Source: Pseudonocardia petroleophila (GTDB lineage: Bacteria > Actinomycetota > Actinomycetes > Mycobacteriales > Pseudonocardiaceae). From it: DNA of 64,000 bases. Both the position numbers and the translations under genes were made by a program. Below the pieces are notes generated by a model, which was not told the DNA's origin, did not search any database, and worked only from the letters and a program-made list of their open reading frames with translations. The stretch is taken from NCBI RefSeq assembly GCF_014235185.1, contig NZ_CP060131.1, forward strand, positions 1,557,501 to 1,621,500. Reading direction: 5' to 3'. This document shows positions 17,155 through 26,011 of the stretch, piece by piece. Numbering within the stretch: position 1 is the stretch's first letter; the number at the start of each line of letters is the position of its first letter.

Positions 17155-17817
17155 ATGTCCACTCGTCCGCGACGGCTCGCGCTGCGCGCCGTCACCGTCC
17201 TCGCGTCCGCGGGCGCACTCGTGCTCCTCGGCACGGCCCCCGCGTTCGCCCACGTCACCGCCCAGCCCGGCGAGGCCCGCCAGGGCGGCTACGGCGTCGT
17301 CAGCCTGCGCGTGCCCACCGAGTCCGAGACCGCGGGCACCGTCGCGCTGCAGGTCACGCTGCCGGCCGACCACCCGATCCGCTCCGTCCGCACCAGCCCG
17401 ATGCCGGGCTGGACGGTCGCGCTGGTGCGCAGCGGCGAGACCGTCACCGGCGTCACCTGGACCGCCGACGCCGGGGTCCGCATCGGCCCGGGCCAGTTCG
17501 CCGACTTCGCCCTGTCGCTGGGCCCGCTGCCGTCCGACACCGACACGCTCGTCCTGCCCACCGTGCAGACCTACGACGACGGCGAGGTCGTCGCGTGGGA
17601 CCAGCCGCCCAACGCCGACGGCTCCGAGCCCGAGCGCCCCGCCCCCACCGTCGAGCTCCTGCCTGCCGGGTCCGGGGGCGAGGAGACCGCCGCCGCCACC
17701 GACGGCACCGCCCGCTGGCTCGGCGGCGCCGGGCTGCTGGTCGGCGCGCTGGGCCTCGGTCTCGGCGGCGGGGCCGTCCTGGCGAACCGCCGCACCGCGA
17801 AGGAGAACCACCGATGA
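17155..17817 (+). CDS. YcnI-family copper-associated protein
   Basis: 220 residues. A signal peptide ends AFAHVTA, leaving an N-terminal His on the mature protein, which with a conserved Trp (PMPGWTV) forms the copper site described for YcnI. The YcnI domain covers about 30-165, and a C-terminal membrane helix (about 187-207) with a short basic tail anchors it outside the membrane. The stop overlaps the copC start (ATGA), so the two are translationally coupled. It likely acts in extracytoplasmic Cu(II) binding and delivery. Confidence 0.92.
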   Translation: MSTRPRRLALRAVTVLASAGALVLLGTAPAFAHVTAQPGEARQGGYGVVSLRVPTESETAGTVALQVTLPADHPIRSVRTSPMPGWTVALVRSGETVTGVTWTADAGVRIGPGQFADFALSLGPLPSDTDTLVLPTVQTYDDGEVVAWDQPPNADGSEPERPAPTVELLPAGSGGEETAAATDGTARWLGGAGLLVGALGLGLGGGAVLANRRTAKENHR

Positions 17818-18365
17818 CCCGCGCCCTGCGCGCCGTGGCCCTGACCCTGCTGTGCGGGTTCGCCCTGCTGCTCGGCACCGGCGTCGCCTCGGCCCACACC
17901 CGCCTGCTCGGCAGCGACCCCGCCGACGGCTCCAGCCTCGACGCCGGGCCCGACCGCGTCTCGCTGGAGTTCAACGAGACGATGCAGGCCGACTTCTCGA
18001 CGATCACGGTCGTCGGTCCGGACGGCACGCAGTACCAGACCGGTGAGGTCACCGCCGACGGCGGCACCGTGAGCACCGCGGTGTCCCCGCTCGGGGCGGC
18101 CGGGGCCTACGAGATCGGCTACCGCGTGATCTCCGAGGACGGGCACCCGGTCACGGGCAGCGTCGCCTTCACCCTGACGACCGACGGCCCCGCGGCGGCC
18201 GCCCCCGTCGCCGCGACCCCGAGCGCGTCGGCCGCGGCACCGGCCCCCGCCGCCGTCGCCGCGCCCGCCGACGAGGGCGGCGCGCCCGTGTGGCCCTGGA
18301 TCGTCGGTGCGGTGGTGCTGGTCGGCGGCGGGGTCGGCGCGGCCCTGCGCTTCGGCCGGTCGTGA
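17814..18365 (+). CDS. copC: CopC-domain copper resistance protein
   Basis: 183 residues. Signal peptide cleavage at SAHTRLL leaves an N-terminal His, the first copper ligand in CopC proteins. The beta-sandwich includes DPADGSSL, LEFNETM and SEDGHPVTG, the last supplying a further His/Asp pair. An Ala/Pro-rich linker leads to a C-terminal membrane helix, so the protein is tethered. It overlaps ycnI by 4 bases and is followed 30 bases later by copD. Together they bind and import or sequester copper. Confidence 0.93.
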   Translation: MTRALRAVALTLLCGFALLLGTGVASAHTRLLGSDPADGSSLDAGPDRVSLEFNETMQADFSTITVVGPDGTQYQTGEVTADGGTVSTAVSPLGAAGAYEIGYRVISEDGHPVTGSVAFTLTTDGPAAAAPVAATPSASAAAPAPAAVAAPADEGGAPVWPWIVGAVVLVGGGVGAALRFGRS

Positions 18366-18395
18366 CCCCGCTCCCGACGACGGCCGGCTGACCCC

Positions 18396-19361
18396 GTGAC
18401 CGCCCCGACCGCGACGGCCGACCGGCTCCGCCCTGCCGTGTGGACCGCACTCGCGGTCGGGGCGGCGCTGGTCGCCACCGCACTCGCCGGGGCGACCGCC
18501 GCGGTCCCGCTCGGCGTGGCCGTCACGCGGGTCGGTGCCGACGCGGCCGGGGTCGCGTGCGTCGGGCTCGCGCTCGTCGCGGTGCTGCTGCCCGGCCCGA
18601 CCGGGGCCACCCGGCGCGACCTCGCCCGCATCGACACCCGCGTCGACCGCGCACTGCTGGTGCTCGGCGGCGGCTGGGTCGTGCTGGTCGTGCTCGGCGT
18701 GACGTTCCGGTCGGCCGACGCGTTCGGCCGCACGCTCGGCCGCCTCGGCGGGGGCGAGGTGGTGGCCTGGTCGACGCGGCTGGCCGCGGGCCGCGGGATG
18801 GTCCTGACGGCCTGCTGCGCGCTGGTCGTGCTGGTCTGCGCGGTCGTGCGGCTGCGCGACCCGGACCGGATCGCCGTGCGCATCCCGCTGATCGCGGCGC
18901 TGCTCGGCGTGCTGACGCCCACCGTCACCGGGCACGCCGGGTCGGCCCCGGACCACCAGCTCGCGGTGGTCACCGCCGCGCTGCACGCCGGGGCGGCCGC
19001 GCTGTGGGTGGGCGGGCTCGGGGCGCTGCTCGTGCTCGTCGCCGCGCACCGTCCGCTGCTCGACGCCACGATCGGCCGGTTCTCGCAGCTCGCGGGCCTC
19101 TGCATCGTCGTCGTCGCGATCACCGGGGTGCTCGGCGCGCAGGTGCGTCTGGCGGACTGGGGCGCGCTGCTCAGCACCGGCTACGGGCTGCTCGTCGTCG
19201 CGAAGGGCGTCGCGCTGGTGGCGCTGGGAGGGTTGGGCGCACTGGCCCGGCGGCGGCTCGCCACCGGGCGCACACCGGTGCTGCGCTGGGCCGGGATCGA
19301 GGTGGGCCTGATGGCCATCACGCTCGGGCTCGCTGCGGCCCTGACCCAGACCGCCCCCTAA
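18396..19361 (+). CDS. copD: CopD-family copper transport membrane protein
   Basis: 321 residues from a GTG, with eight or nine membrane helices, as in CopD. Conserved features include a His/Gly motif in TPTVTGHAGSA and LHAGAAALWVGGLGALLVL, where His residues in the membrane are expected to pass copper. It is the third gene of the ycnI-copC-copD set and probably moves copper across the membrane. Its TAA stop overlaps the stop of the convergent oxidoreductase gene. Confidence 0.9.
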   Translation: MTAPTATADRLRPAVWTALAVGAALVATALAGATAAVPLGVAVTRVGADAAGVACVGLALVAVLLPGPTGATRRDLARIDTRVDRALLVLGGGWVVLVVLGVTFRSADAFGRTLGRLGGGEVVAWSTRLAAGRGMVLTACCALVVLVCAVVRLRDPDRIAVRIPLIAALLGVLTPTVTGHAGSAPDHQLAVVTAALHAGAAALWVGGLGALLVLVAAHRPLLDATIGRFSQLAGLCIVVVAITGVLGAQVRLADWGALLSTGYGLLVVAKGVALVALGGLGALARRRLATGRTPVLRWAGIEVGLMAITLGLAAALTQTAP

Positions 19362-20743
19362 CCGCGGTAGGACTCCAGCAGCCGCAGCCACACCTCGCTC
19401 ATCGTCGGGTAGGCGGGCACGGCGTGCCAGAGCCGGTGCAGCGGCACCTCCCCGACCACCGCGACCGTCGCCGCGTGCACCAGCTCCGCGACGTCCTGCC
19501 CCACGAAGGTGACGCCGACGAGCACGCCGCGCGCCTCGTCGACGATCATCCGGGCGGCCCCGTCGTACCCGTCGGCCTGCAGCGACGACCCGCCCACGGC
19601 GATGGGGATGTCGACCACCCGCACGTCGAGCCCGGCCTCGCGGGCCTGCGCCTCGGTCCGCCCGACGGCCGCGACCTCGGGGTCGGTGAACACCACCTGG
19701 GGCACGGCGACGTGGTCGGCGGTGGCGGCGTGCTCGCTCCACGGCGCCGTGTCCACCGGCTTCCCGGCCGCCTTCGCCCCGATCACCGCGCCGACGATCC
19801 GCGCGGCGTACTTGCCCTGGTGGGTCAGCGGGGCGCGCCCGGTGACGTCGCCTGCGGCGTAGAGCCAGCCGCCGTCGACGCCGCGCACCAGCCCGGAGTC
19901 GTCGACGTCGAGCGGCTTCCCTGCCTCCAGCCCGACTGTCTCGACGCCCACGTCGGCGGTGTTCGGCCGGCGCCCGGTGGCGACCAGGAACTCGTCGACG
20001 ACGATCTCCGCCCCGTCGACGTGCAGCGCGATGGCGTCGCCGGACGGGGAGACCGAGTCGAGCGACGCACCGAGCCGCAGATCGACGCCCTCCTCGCGCA
20101 GCGCAGCGGCGACCCGCTCGCCCGCGAACGGCTCCATCGACTCCAGCAGCGACGACCCGTGCTGCACGAGCACGACCTGCGAGCCGAGCCGCTGGAAGGC
20201 CTGGGCCAGCTCGCAGCCGATGACGCCGCCGCCGAGCACACCGAGCCGGGCCGGGATCTCCTTCGCCGAGGTGGCGTCGCGGGAGCTCCAGGTGCGGACG
20301 GTGTCGATGCCGTCGACCGGGGGCGTGACCGGTGTGCTGCCGGTGCACACGACGACGGCGTGCCGCGCGGTGTACGCCTGCCCGTCGATCTCGATCGCGC
20401 GCTCGCCGGTGAGTCGCGCGTGCCCGCGCAGCACCGTGATCCCGGCTCCCTCCGCCCACTCCACCTGGCTCGCGTCGTCCCAGTCGTGGGTGAAGGAGTC
20501 GCGGCGGTCGAGCACCGCCTGCGGGTCGAACGCCGCCGTCGTGCCGGGCAGGCGGCGCAGCGCTGCGGCGGCGTGCCCGGTGCGCAGCAGCGCCTTCGAC
20601 GGCATGCACGCCCAGTACGAGCACTCGCCGCCCACCAGCTCGGACTCCACCATCGCGACCGACAGCCCGGCCTGCGCCGCGTAGCCAGCGGCGTTCTCCC
20701 CGACCGCGCCTGCCCCGATGACGAGGACGTCGAACTCGGTCAC
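19358..20743 (-). CDS. FAD-dependent pyridine nucleotide-disulfide oxidoreductase
   Basis: 461 residues, the length of dihydrolipoamide dehydrogenase/mercuric reductase relatives. The FAD motif VIGAGAVGENAAG is at the N-terminus; the redox pair is Cys41 and Cys46 (GECSYWACMPSK); the NAD motif is GGGVIGCELAQAF near 175; and GDVTGRAPLTHQGKYAA precedes the dimerisation domain. The C-terminal HxxxxE catalytic pair usual in lipoamide dehydrogenase is not obvious (only LVHAATVAVVGE is seen), so it is probably not a classical lipoamide dehydrogenase. Thiol or metal reduction is plausible. It is convergent with copD and coupled to the upstream NAD(P)-binding gene by a GTGA overlap. Confidence 0.88.
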   Translation of the reverse strand: MTEFDVLVIGAGAVGENAAGYAAQAGLSVAMVESELVGGECSYWACMPSKALLRTGHAAAALRRLPGTTAAFDPQAVLDRRDSFTHDWDDASQVEWAEGAGITVLRGHARLTGERAIEIDGQAYTARHAVVVCTGSTPVTPPVDGIDTVRTWSSRDATSAKEIPARLGVLGGGVIGCELAQAFQRLGSQVVLVQHGSSLLESMEPFAGERVAAALREEGVDLRLGASLDSVSPSGDAIALHVDGAEIVVDEFLVATGRRPNTADVGVETVGLEAGKPLDVDDSGLVRGVDGGWLYAAGDVTGRAPLTHQGKYAARIVGAVIGAKAAGKPVDTAPWSEHAATADHVAVPQVVFTDPEVAAVGRTEAQAREAGLDVRVVDIPIAVGGSSLQADGYDGAARMIVDEARGVLVGVTFVGQDVAELVHAATVAVVGEVPLHRLWHAVPAYPTMSEVWLRLLESYRG

Positions 20744-21399
20744 GACGTCACCGCGACGACGGCCTCGAGCACGTCGACGTCGCCCTCGCGCAGCTCCAGC
20801 ACCCGGCCCGCGGTGCCGGGGGCGTCGAGCAGGGCCGCGAGCACGGCGGCGGTGTCGTCGCGGGTGACGTCGGCCCGGTCGACCGGCGGGGTGGCCAGCA
20901 GCACGGTGCCGACGGCCGGGTCGTCGGTGAGCCGGCCGGGCCGCAGGATCGTCCAGGCCAGGTCGGTGGCGCGGATCGCGTCCTCCGCGGCCTTCTTCGC
21001 CCGCAGGTAGGCCACCCAGACCTCGCCGCTGCCGGGGTCCGGATCGGCTTCGACCCCGGTGGAGGAGACCAGGAGGTAGCGGCTCACCCCGGCCTGCTTC
21101 GCGGCGTCGGCGAGCAGCACCGCGGCGGCGCGGTCGACGGTGTCCTTGCGGGCGACACCGCTGTTCGGGCCGGCGCCCGCGGCGAACACCACCGCGTCGG
21201 CCCCCTTCAGGTGCGACGCCAGCTCGTCGACCGACGCCGTCTCCAGGTCGACGACGGCGCAGGTCGCGCCGGCCGTCTCGACGTCGGCCCGGTGGTCGGG
21301 GTTGCGCACCACGGCCGTGACCGTGTCCCCCCGCCCGGCCAGCAGTGCGGCGAGCCGCAGTCCGATCTTCCCGTGTCCACCCGCGATGACGACATGCAC
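20740..21399 (-). CDS. NAD(P)H-binding Rossmann-fold protein (atypical SDR)
   Basis: 219 residues starting with GTG. The dinucleotide motif IAGGHGKIGLRLA lies at the N-terminus; VVFAAGAGPN and YLLVSSTGVEAD are typical of the NAD(P)-binding/NmrA-like atypical SDR group, and LRAKKAAEDAIRATDLAWTILRPG matches the usual pattern near the active site. Members include oxidoreductases and redox-sensing proteins; the activity here is unknown. Its stop overlaps the start of the FAD oxidoreductase gene, so both are in one unit. Confidence 0.88.
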   Translation of the reverse strand: MHVVIAGGHGKIGLRLAALLAGRGDTVTAVVRNPDHRADVETAGATCAVVDLETASVDELASHLKGADAVVFAAGAGPNSGVARKDTVDRAAAVLLADAAKQAGVSRYLLVSSTGVEADPDPGSGEVWVAYLRAKKAAEDAIRATDLAWTILRPGRLTDDPAVGTVLLATPPVDRADVTRDDTAAVLAALLDAPGTAGRVLELREGDVDVLEAVVAVTS

Positions 21400-22672
21400 G
21401 TGGGCGACGCTAGCCCCGGCCTGCTGCGACCGCAGGCCCGGGCGCCGCGCCGATCTGCGCGCGCCGCTGGGCGCGGCCAACGCGGTCACCGCTGCCGTCG
21501 TCATCCTGGGCACGTCCGCGGTGCTGGCCCGCCGCTGGCACGCCGCCGCCCCGCGGGCCCGGCGGGTGCTGGCGCCCCTCTACGCCTACGGGATCGCCGC
21601 GGTCGTGAGCGTCTCCTTCGCGGCCAACCTGTACCGGCTCGTCCCGGCCGACCCGATCACCGTCTTCCAGGCGCAGGTCGGCGTGCTGGCCGGGATCCCC
21701 GTCGCGTTCGCGGCGGGCGTGCTGCTCGGCGGGTTCGCCCGGACCGCCGAGACCGAGGAGCTCGCCGCCTGGCTGGGCACGGCCGACCGGCGGCGCGACG
21801 AGCTGGGCGACGCGCTCGCGCGGACCCTGGGCGACCCGTCGGTGCAGCTGGTGCTGCGGACGGACGACGGGTGGATCGACGCGGCGGGCGACGCCGCCGA
21901 GCTCCCCGCCGACCACGTGCCGGTCCGGCTCGGGAAGCGGACCGTGGGGGCGATCGGCTACGACACGACGCTGCTCCCGGACCCCGCCGTGGTGGACACG
22001 GCGGGTCGCGTCGTCGCCATCGCGGTGGACCGCGAGCGACTGACGGCGCAGCTGCTGGCCGGGCAGGAGCAGCTGCGGGAGTCCCGGACCCGGCTGGTCG
22101 AGGCGGGCGACCGGGAGCGCCGTCGCCTCGCCCAGGACCTGCACGACCGGCTGCAGGGCAGGCTGGTGCTGCTGGCGCTGCGGGTCGGGACCCTGCCCGG
22201 GGGCGACGACGTCGAGCAGGTCCGGCTCGACGTCGACGCGGTCCTCACCGAGCTGCGGATGCTCGTGCAGGACGTCATGCCGGCGCTGCTGATCGAGCGG
22301 GGACTGGCCGCGGCCGTCGAGGACGTGCTGGAACGGGCGCCGCTGCGCACCGCGCTCGACGTCACCGACGACGGGGACGGGTCCCGGCTGCCGGGCCCGG
22401 TGGAGGGCACCGCGTTCTTCGTGGTGTCCGAGGCGGTGACCAACGCCGTCAAGCACGCGGACGCCGAGCGGCTGCGGGTCGGGCTGCACCGCAGGGCCGG
22501 GGTGCTGCACGTCGACGTGGACGACGACGGCAACGGTGGCGCGGCCCCCGGCGGCGGCGCGGGACTCCGCGGGATCGCCGACCGCGTCGACGCGCTCGGC
22601 GGCAGGCTGCACCTCGACAGCCCGTCCGGGGGCGGCACCCGACTGCACGTGGAGATCCCGTGCGCGTCGTGA
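21386..22672 (+). CDS. Sensor histidine kinase, apparently 5'-truncated
   Basis: NarL-type kinase. Dimerisation/phospho-acceptor helix DRERRRLAQDLHDRLQGRLVLL, a regulatory segment, and an HATPase domain with SEAVTNAVKHADAERLRV and GGGAGLRGIADRVDALGG. Upstream of this, two or three membrane helices (AVTAAVVILGTSAVL; YAYGIAAVVSVSFAAN; GVLAGIPVAFAAGVLLGG) match only the second half of the membrane region normal for this kinase group. The only in-frame ATG (21386) lies inside the start of the divergent NAD(P)-binding gene and yields an unlikely Cys/Arg-rich leader; an internal GTG (21521) is the next candidate. It overlaps its response regulator by 13 bases. The gene may be a remnant or use a short N-terminus. 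Confidence 0.65.
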   Translation: MTTCTWATLAPACCDRRPGRRADLRAPLGAANAVTAAVVILGTSAVLARRWHAAAPRARRVLAPLYAYGIAAVVSVSFAANLYRLVPADPITVFQAQVGVLAGIPVAFAAGVLLGGFARTAETEELAAWLGTADRRRDELGDALARTLGDPSVQLVLRTDDGWIDAAGDAAELPADHVPVRLGKRTVGAIGYDTTLLPDPAVVDTAGRVVAIAVDRERLTAQLLAGQEQLRESRTRLVEAGDRERRRLAQDLHDRLQGRLVLLALRVGTLPGGDDVEQVRLDVDAVLTELRMLVQDVMPALLIERGLAAAVEDVLERAPLRTALDVTDDGDGSRLPGPVEGTAFFVVSEAVTNAVKHADAERLRVGLHRRAGVLHVDVDDDGNGGAAPGGGAGLRGIADRVDALGGRLHLDSPSGGGTRLHVEIPCAS

Positions 22673-23307
22673 TCGGCGAGGACGAGGCGCTGCTGCGCGA
22701 GGGCCTGACGCTGCTGCTGGGCCGCGCCGGGTTCGACGTCGTCGGCACCGCAGCCGACGCGCCTGCGCTCGTCGAGCTCGCCGTCGAGCTGGCTCCCGAC
22801 CTCGTCCTGACCGACATCCGGATGCCGCCGACCCACACCGACGACGGCCTGCGGGCGGCGCTGCGCATCCGGGCGGGTCGCTCCGGTACGGCCGTGCTCG
22901 TCCTGTCGCAGCACGTCGAGCGCCGCTACGCCGTCGAGCTGCTCGCCGACTCCCCCGACGGCGTCGGGTACCTGCTCAAGCAGCGGATCGGCGACGTCGC
23001 CACCTTCTGCGACGACGTGCGCCGGGTCGCGGAGGGCGGCACCGCGCTCGATCCCGAGGTGGTGACGGCCATGCTCCGGAGGCCCCGGCCGGCCGACGAC
23101 CCGCTGGCCCGGCTGACCCCCCGCAGGCGCGAGGTGCTGGCCCTGATCGCCGAGGGCCGCACCAACGCGGCCATCGCCCGCCGGTTGTCGATCTCGGAGA
23201 AGTCGGTGGTGGCCCACACCTCCGGCATCTACGACGCGCTCGGCCTGGCCCCCGACCAGGACGACCACCGCCGCGTCCTCGCGGTCGTCAGGTACCTCTC
23301 CGGCTGA
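22660..23307 (+). CDS. LuxR/NarL-family response regulator
   Basis: 215 residues from a GTG with GGAG 6 bases upstream. Receiver domain at 1-125 with Asp52 (LVLTDIRMPPT) as phospho-acceptor and Lys in GYLLKQRIGD. The LuxR helix-turn-helix is at about 148-205 (LTPRRREVLALIAEGRTNAAIARRLSISEKSV). The start lies inside the end of the histidine kinase gene, so the two form a cognate, translationally coupled pair. Targets cannot be read from the sequence. Confidence 0.93.
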   Translation: MRVVIGEDEALLREGLTLLLGRAGFDVVGTAADAPALVELAVELAPDLVLTDIRMPPTHTDDGLRAALRIRAGRSGTAVLVLSQHVERRYAVELLADSPDGVGYLLKQRIGDVATFCDDVRRVAEGGTALDPEVVTAMLRRPRPADDPLARLTPRRREVLALIAEGRTNAAIARRLSISEKSVVAHTSGIYDALGLAPDQDDHRRVLAVVRYLSG

Positions 23308-23314
23308 CCGCGGC

Positions 23315-23767
23315 TCAGCGGTTCGGGCGCAGCGTCCAGACCACTGTCATCCGGGTCGTCTCGCGGTCCCGGGCGTCGGTGATCGTCACGCTCACCGTGA
23401 ACTCCGGGCGGACGCCCGCGTCGAGCTCGGCGAGCACCTCGTCGGCCGGGCGGTCGAGGACCGCCACCGCCGTGAGGGGGCCCGTCGCCAGCCGGGAGTA
23501 GGCGATGTCGGAGCGGACGACGAGCGGGGTGGCCCGTTCCATCACCGCGCCGAACGCGGCCAGGCCGACCGCGCCCGAGGCCGTCTCCCCCAGCCCGAAG
23601 ATCATCGCGGCGTGCGGGCCGCCGACGTGGTTGTGCAGCTCGGGGTCGTCGGGGAGGTGGGCGACCGCGCGCTGCGCCGTCGTCTCGCCGAAGGTGATGC
23701 CGACCGTGCGCACCCAGTGCACGGTCTGCGTCATCGCGGGGCCGACCCAGCTGGTGTCCGTCGTCAT
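23315..23767 (-). CDS. DUF4442 hotdog-fold thioesterase-like protein
   Basis: 150 residues. The fold is that of PaaI/DUF4442 hotdog proteins, recognised from FGETTAQRAVAHLPDDPELHNHVGGPHAAMIFGLGETASG, where the HVG and Asn/Asp positions correspond to the acyl-thioester hydrolase site. Likely a small acyl-CoA thioesterase of unknown substrate. It is convergent with the response regulator (8 bases) and divergent from the alcohol dehydrogenase, with an AT-richer gap of 147 bases that probably holds both promoters. Confidence 0.8.
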   Translation of the reverse strand: MTTDTSWVGPAMTQTVHWVRTVGITFGETTAQRAVAHLPDDPELHNHVGGPHAAMIFGLGETASGAVGLAAFGAVMERATPLVVRSDIAYSRLATGPLTAVAVLDRPADEVLAELDAGVRPEFTVSVTITDARDRETTRMTVVWTLRPNR

Positions 23768-23914
23768 GGCCGTATGTTACCCACGAGTACGGATGAGGCG
23801 AACCTAAGCCCGATTCGTCCGTTTTCTCGCCATGCGGAATAGGTGCGGTTGTGAGCGGCAGCACCTCGCACTGAACTGGGGGCCAGACAGAGACGTCCCC
23901 AGGGAGGTTCGCCG

Positions 23915-24943
23915 GTGAAGGCCGTTCGGGTACACGCGTACCACGCCGATCCCACGATCGACGACATTCCGGAGCCCACGATCCAGGGCCCGCTCGATGT
24001 GATCATCAAGATCGGTGGTGCCGGCGTCTGCCGCACCGACCTGCACATCATCAACGGCGACTGGGCCGAGGCCCAGAACCCGGAGCTGCCCTACGTCATC
24101 GGGCACGAGAACGCCGGATGGGTGCACGAGGTCGGGTCCGGCGTCACCAACGTCGCCGTCGGCGACACCGTGATCCTGCACCCGCAGCCGTCCTGCGGGC
24201 TGTGCCTGGCCTGCCGGCGCGGCCGCGACATGCAGTGCGAGGCCGCGTTCTTCCCCGGCCTGTCCAACAACGACGGCGGCATGGCCGAGTACCTGCGCAC
24301 CACCGCGCGGGCCTGCATCAAGCTCGACCCGACGACCAACCCGGCCGACGTGGCCGCGCTCGCCGACGCCGGCATCACCGCCTACCACGCGGTGCGCAAG
24401 GCGGCGGGCGGCCTGTTCCCCGGCACCACCGCGGTGGTCCAGGGCGCGGGCGGGCTGGGCCACATCGGCATCCAGTCCCTCGCCGCCATCACCAGCGCGC
24501 GGATCATCGTCGTCGACCGCAACCCCGACGCGCTGGCCCTGGCCAAGCAGCTCGGCGCCGACGAGACCGTGCTCGCCGACGGCAACCAGGTCGAGGCCGT
24601 CAAGGACCTGACCAACGGCCTCGGCGGTGACGTCGTGTTCGACTTCGTCGCCGAGCAGGGCGCCGAGCTCGACGCCTGGCAGATGACCGCCCCGGCCGGC
24701 TCGCAGTACATCCTCGGCTACGGCGGCGAGTTCAAGGCCCCCACGCTCGACTTCGTCGGTGGCGAGAAGAACGTCATCGGCAACATCGTCGGCACCTACT
24801 CCGACCTGTCGGAGCTGATGGTCCTGGCCCAGGCGGGCAAGGTCACGCTCCACACGAAGCAGTACCCCCTGGATGCGGCGCTCGACGCCCTCCACGATCT
24901 CGACGCCGGCCGGGTCCGCGGCCGCGCGATCCTCGTTCCGTAA
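23915..24943 (+). CDS. Zinc-dependent alcohol dehydrogenase (MDR superfamily)
   Basis: 342 residues from a GTG with AGGGAGG upstream. Catalytic zinc ligands Cys39 and His64-Glu65 (GVCRTD, IGHENAG); structural-zinc cysteines near 94, 97, 100 and 108; NAD motif QGAGGLGHIGIQ near 170 with an acidic residue after beta-2 (VVDRNPD), implying NAD preference. The sequence resembles the alcohol dehydrogenase encoded in actinobacterial propane-type diiron monooxygenase clusters (prm/mim), where it oxidises the alcohol product. It leads a three-gene unit with the amidohydrolase and DUF59 genes; no monooxygenase genes are within the window. Confidence 0.92.
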   Translation: MKAVRVHAYHADPTIDDIPEPTIQGPLDVIIKIGGAGVCRTDLHIINGDWAEAQNPELPYVIGHENAGWVHEVGSGVTNVAVGDTVILHPQPSCGLCLACRRGRDMQCEAAFFPGLSNNDGGMAEYLRTTARACIKLDPTTNPADVAALADAGITAYHAVRKAAGGLFPGTTAVVQGAGGLGHIGIQSLAAITSARIIVVDRNPDALALAKQLGADETVLADGNQVEAVKDLTNGLGGDVVFDFVAEQGAELDAWQMTAPAGSQYILGYGGEFKAPTLDFVGGEKNVIGNIVGTYSDLSELMVLAQAGKVTLHTKQYPLDAALDALHDLDAGRVRGRAILVP

Positions 24944-24970
24944 GTACTGACGCAGAGAGGTTCCCACCAC

Positions 24971-26011
24971 ATGTACGAAAAAGATGGCGAGAAGTACTTC
25001 GTAGTCGACTCCCACTCCCACTTCTGGGACGCGAGCCGCGAGAACTGGCGCGAGGGTCGCGAGGAGTTCGCGAAGGGCTGGATCGACTGCTTCTACGGCT
25101 ACCACCAGCTCGCCCCGCCGGAGACCCACTGGGACTACGAGAAGTACCTCAAGGTCACGCCCGAGGACTTCAAGCGCGACATGTACGAGGAGGGGCACGT
25201 CGACGTCGCGATCTTCCAGTCGACGTACCTCAAGGAGTGGTACACCAACGGCTTCAACACCGTCGACCAGAACGGTGCGCTGCTGGAGGAGCTCGGCGAC
25301 AAGATCATCGTCAACGGGCGCTTCGACCCGCGTGACGGCGCCGAGGGGCTCAAGCAGCTCGAGGCGGACGCGAAGAAGTACAACCTCAAGGGCTGCAAGC
25401 TCTACACCGCGGAGTGGAACGGCGACTCGCGCGGCTACAAGCTCACCGACCCGGCCACGTACGACTTCCTGCAGGCCGCGCAGGAGCTGGGCATCAAGAA
25501 CATCCACGCCCACAAGGGCCCGACGATCTGGCCGCTGAACAAGGACGCGTTCTCGGCCGACGACGTCGACCAGTGCGCCACCGACCACCAGGGCCTGAAC
25601 TTCATCATCGAGCACGCGGCCATCCCGCGGATCGACGACTTCTGCTTCATGGCCGTGCAGGAGCCCAACGTCTACGCCGGCCTGTCCGTCGTCGTCGGCG
25701 GCCTCATGCACGCCCGCCCGAAGTTCTTCGCCAAGGTGATGGGCGAGCTGCTGTTCTGGGTCGGCGAGGACCGCATGACCTTCGGCGGCGACTACAACAT
25801 CTGGACCCCCAAGTGGCAGGTCGAGGGCCTGGTCGACTGGCAGATGCCCGACGACCCGGCGTTCTCGGACTACCCGCGGATGACCACGGCGTCGCGCAAG
25901 AAGATCCTCGGCCTCAACGCCGCGCGGCTCTACGACATCCCGGTGCCCGCCGAGCTCCAGCTGCCGACCGACGACCCGGCACAGCCGGGAGAGCAGCTGG
26001 TCGACGCATGA
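24971..26011 (+). CDS. Amidohydrolase-family (TIM-barrel) metal-dependent protein
   Basis: 346 residues. N-terminal metal motif DSHSHFWD (His15, His17), a mid-protein His in IHAHKGPTIWPL, IIEHAAIPRIDDF and a late acidic residue in TFGGDYNIWTPKW match the amidohydrolase 2 group. A homologous gene lies beside the mycobacterial and rhodococcal mim/prm monooxygenase genes together with DUF59 and alcohol dehydrogenase genes, where it is thought to assist monooxygenase expression or product metabolism; its reaction is unproven. It starts 28 bases after the dehydrogenase with a GAGAGG ribosome-binding site and overlaps the next gene by 4 bases. Confidence 0.88.
   Translation: MYEKDGEKYFVVDSHSHFWDASRENWREGREEFAKGWIDCFYGYHQLAPPETHWDYEKYLKVTPEDFKRDMYEEGHVDVAIFQSTYLKEWYTNGFNTVDQNGALLEELGDKIIVNGRFDPRDGAEGLKQLEADAKKYNLKGCKLYTAEWNGDSRGYKLTDPATYDFLQAAQELGIKNIHAHKGPTIWPLNKDAFSADDVDQCATDHQGLNFIIEHAAIPRIDDFCFMAVQEPNVYAGLSVVVGGLMHARPKFFAKVMGELLFWVGEDRMTFGGDYNIWTPKWQVEGLVDWQMPDDPAFSDYPRMTTASRKKILGLNAARLYDIPVPAELQLPTDDPAQPGEQLVDA

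Noticed and set aside
17571..20624. Minus-strand open frame of about 1000 codons across ycnI, copC and copD
   Set aside because: It lies antisense to three well-supported copper genes; its product is low-complexity and has no motif.
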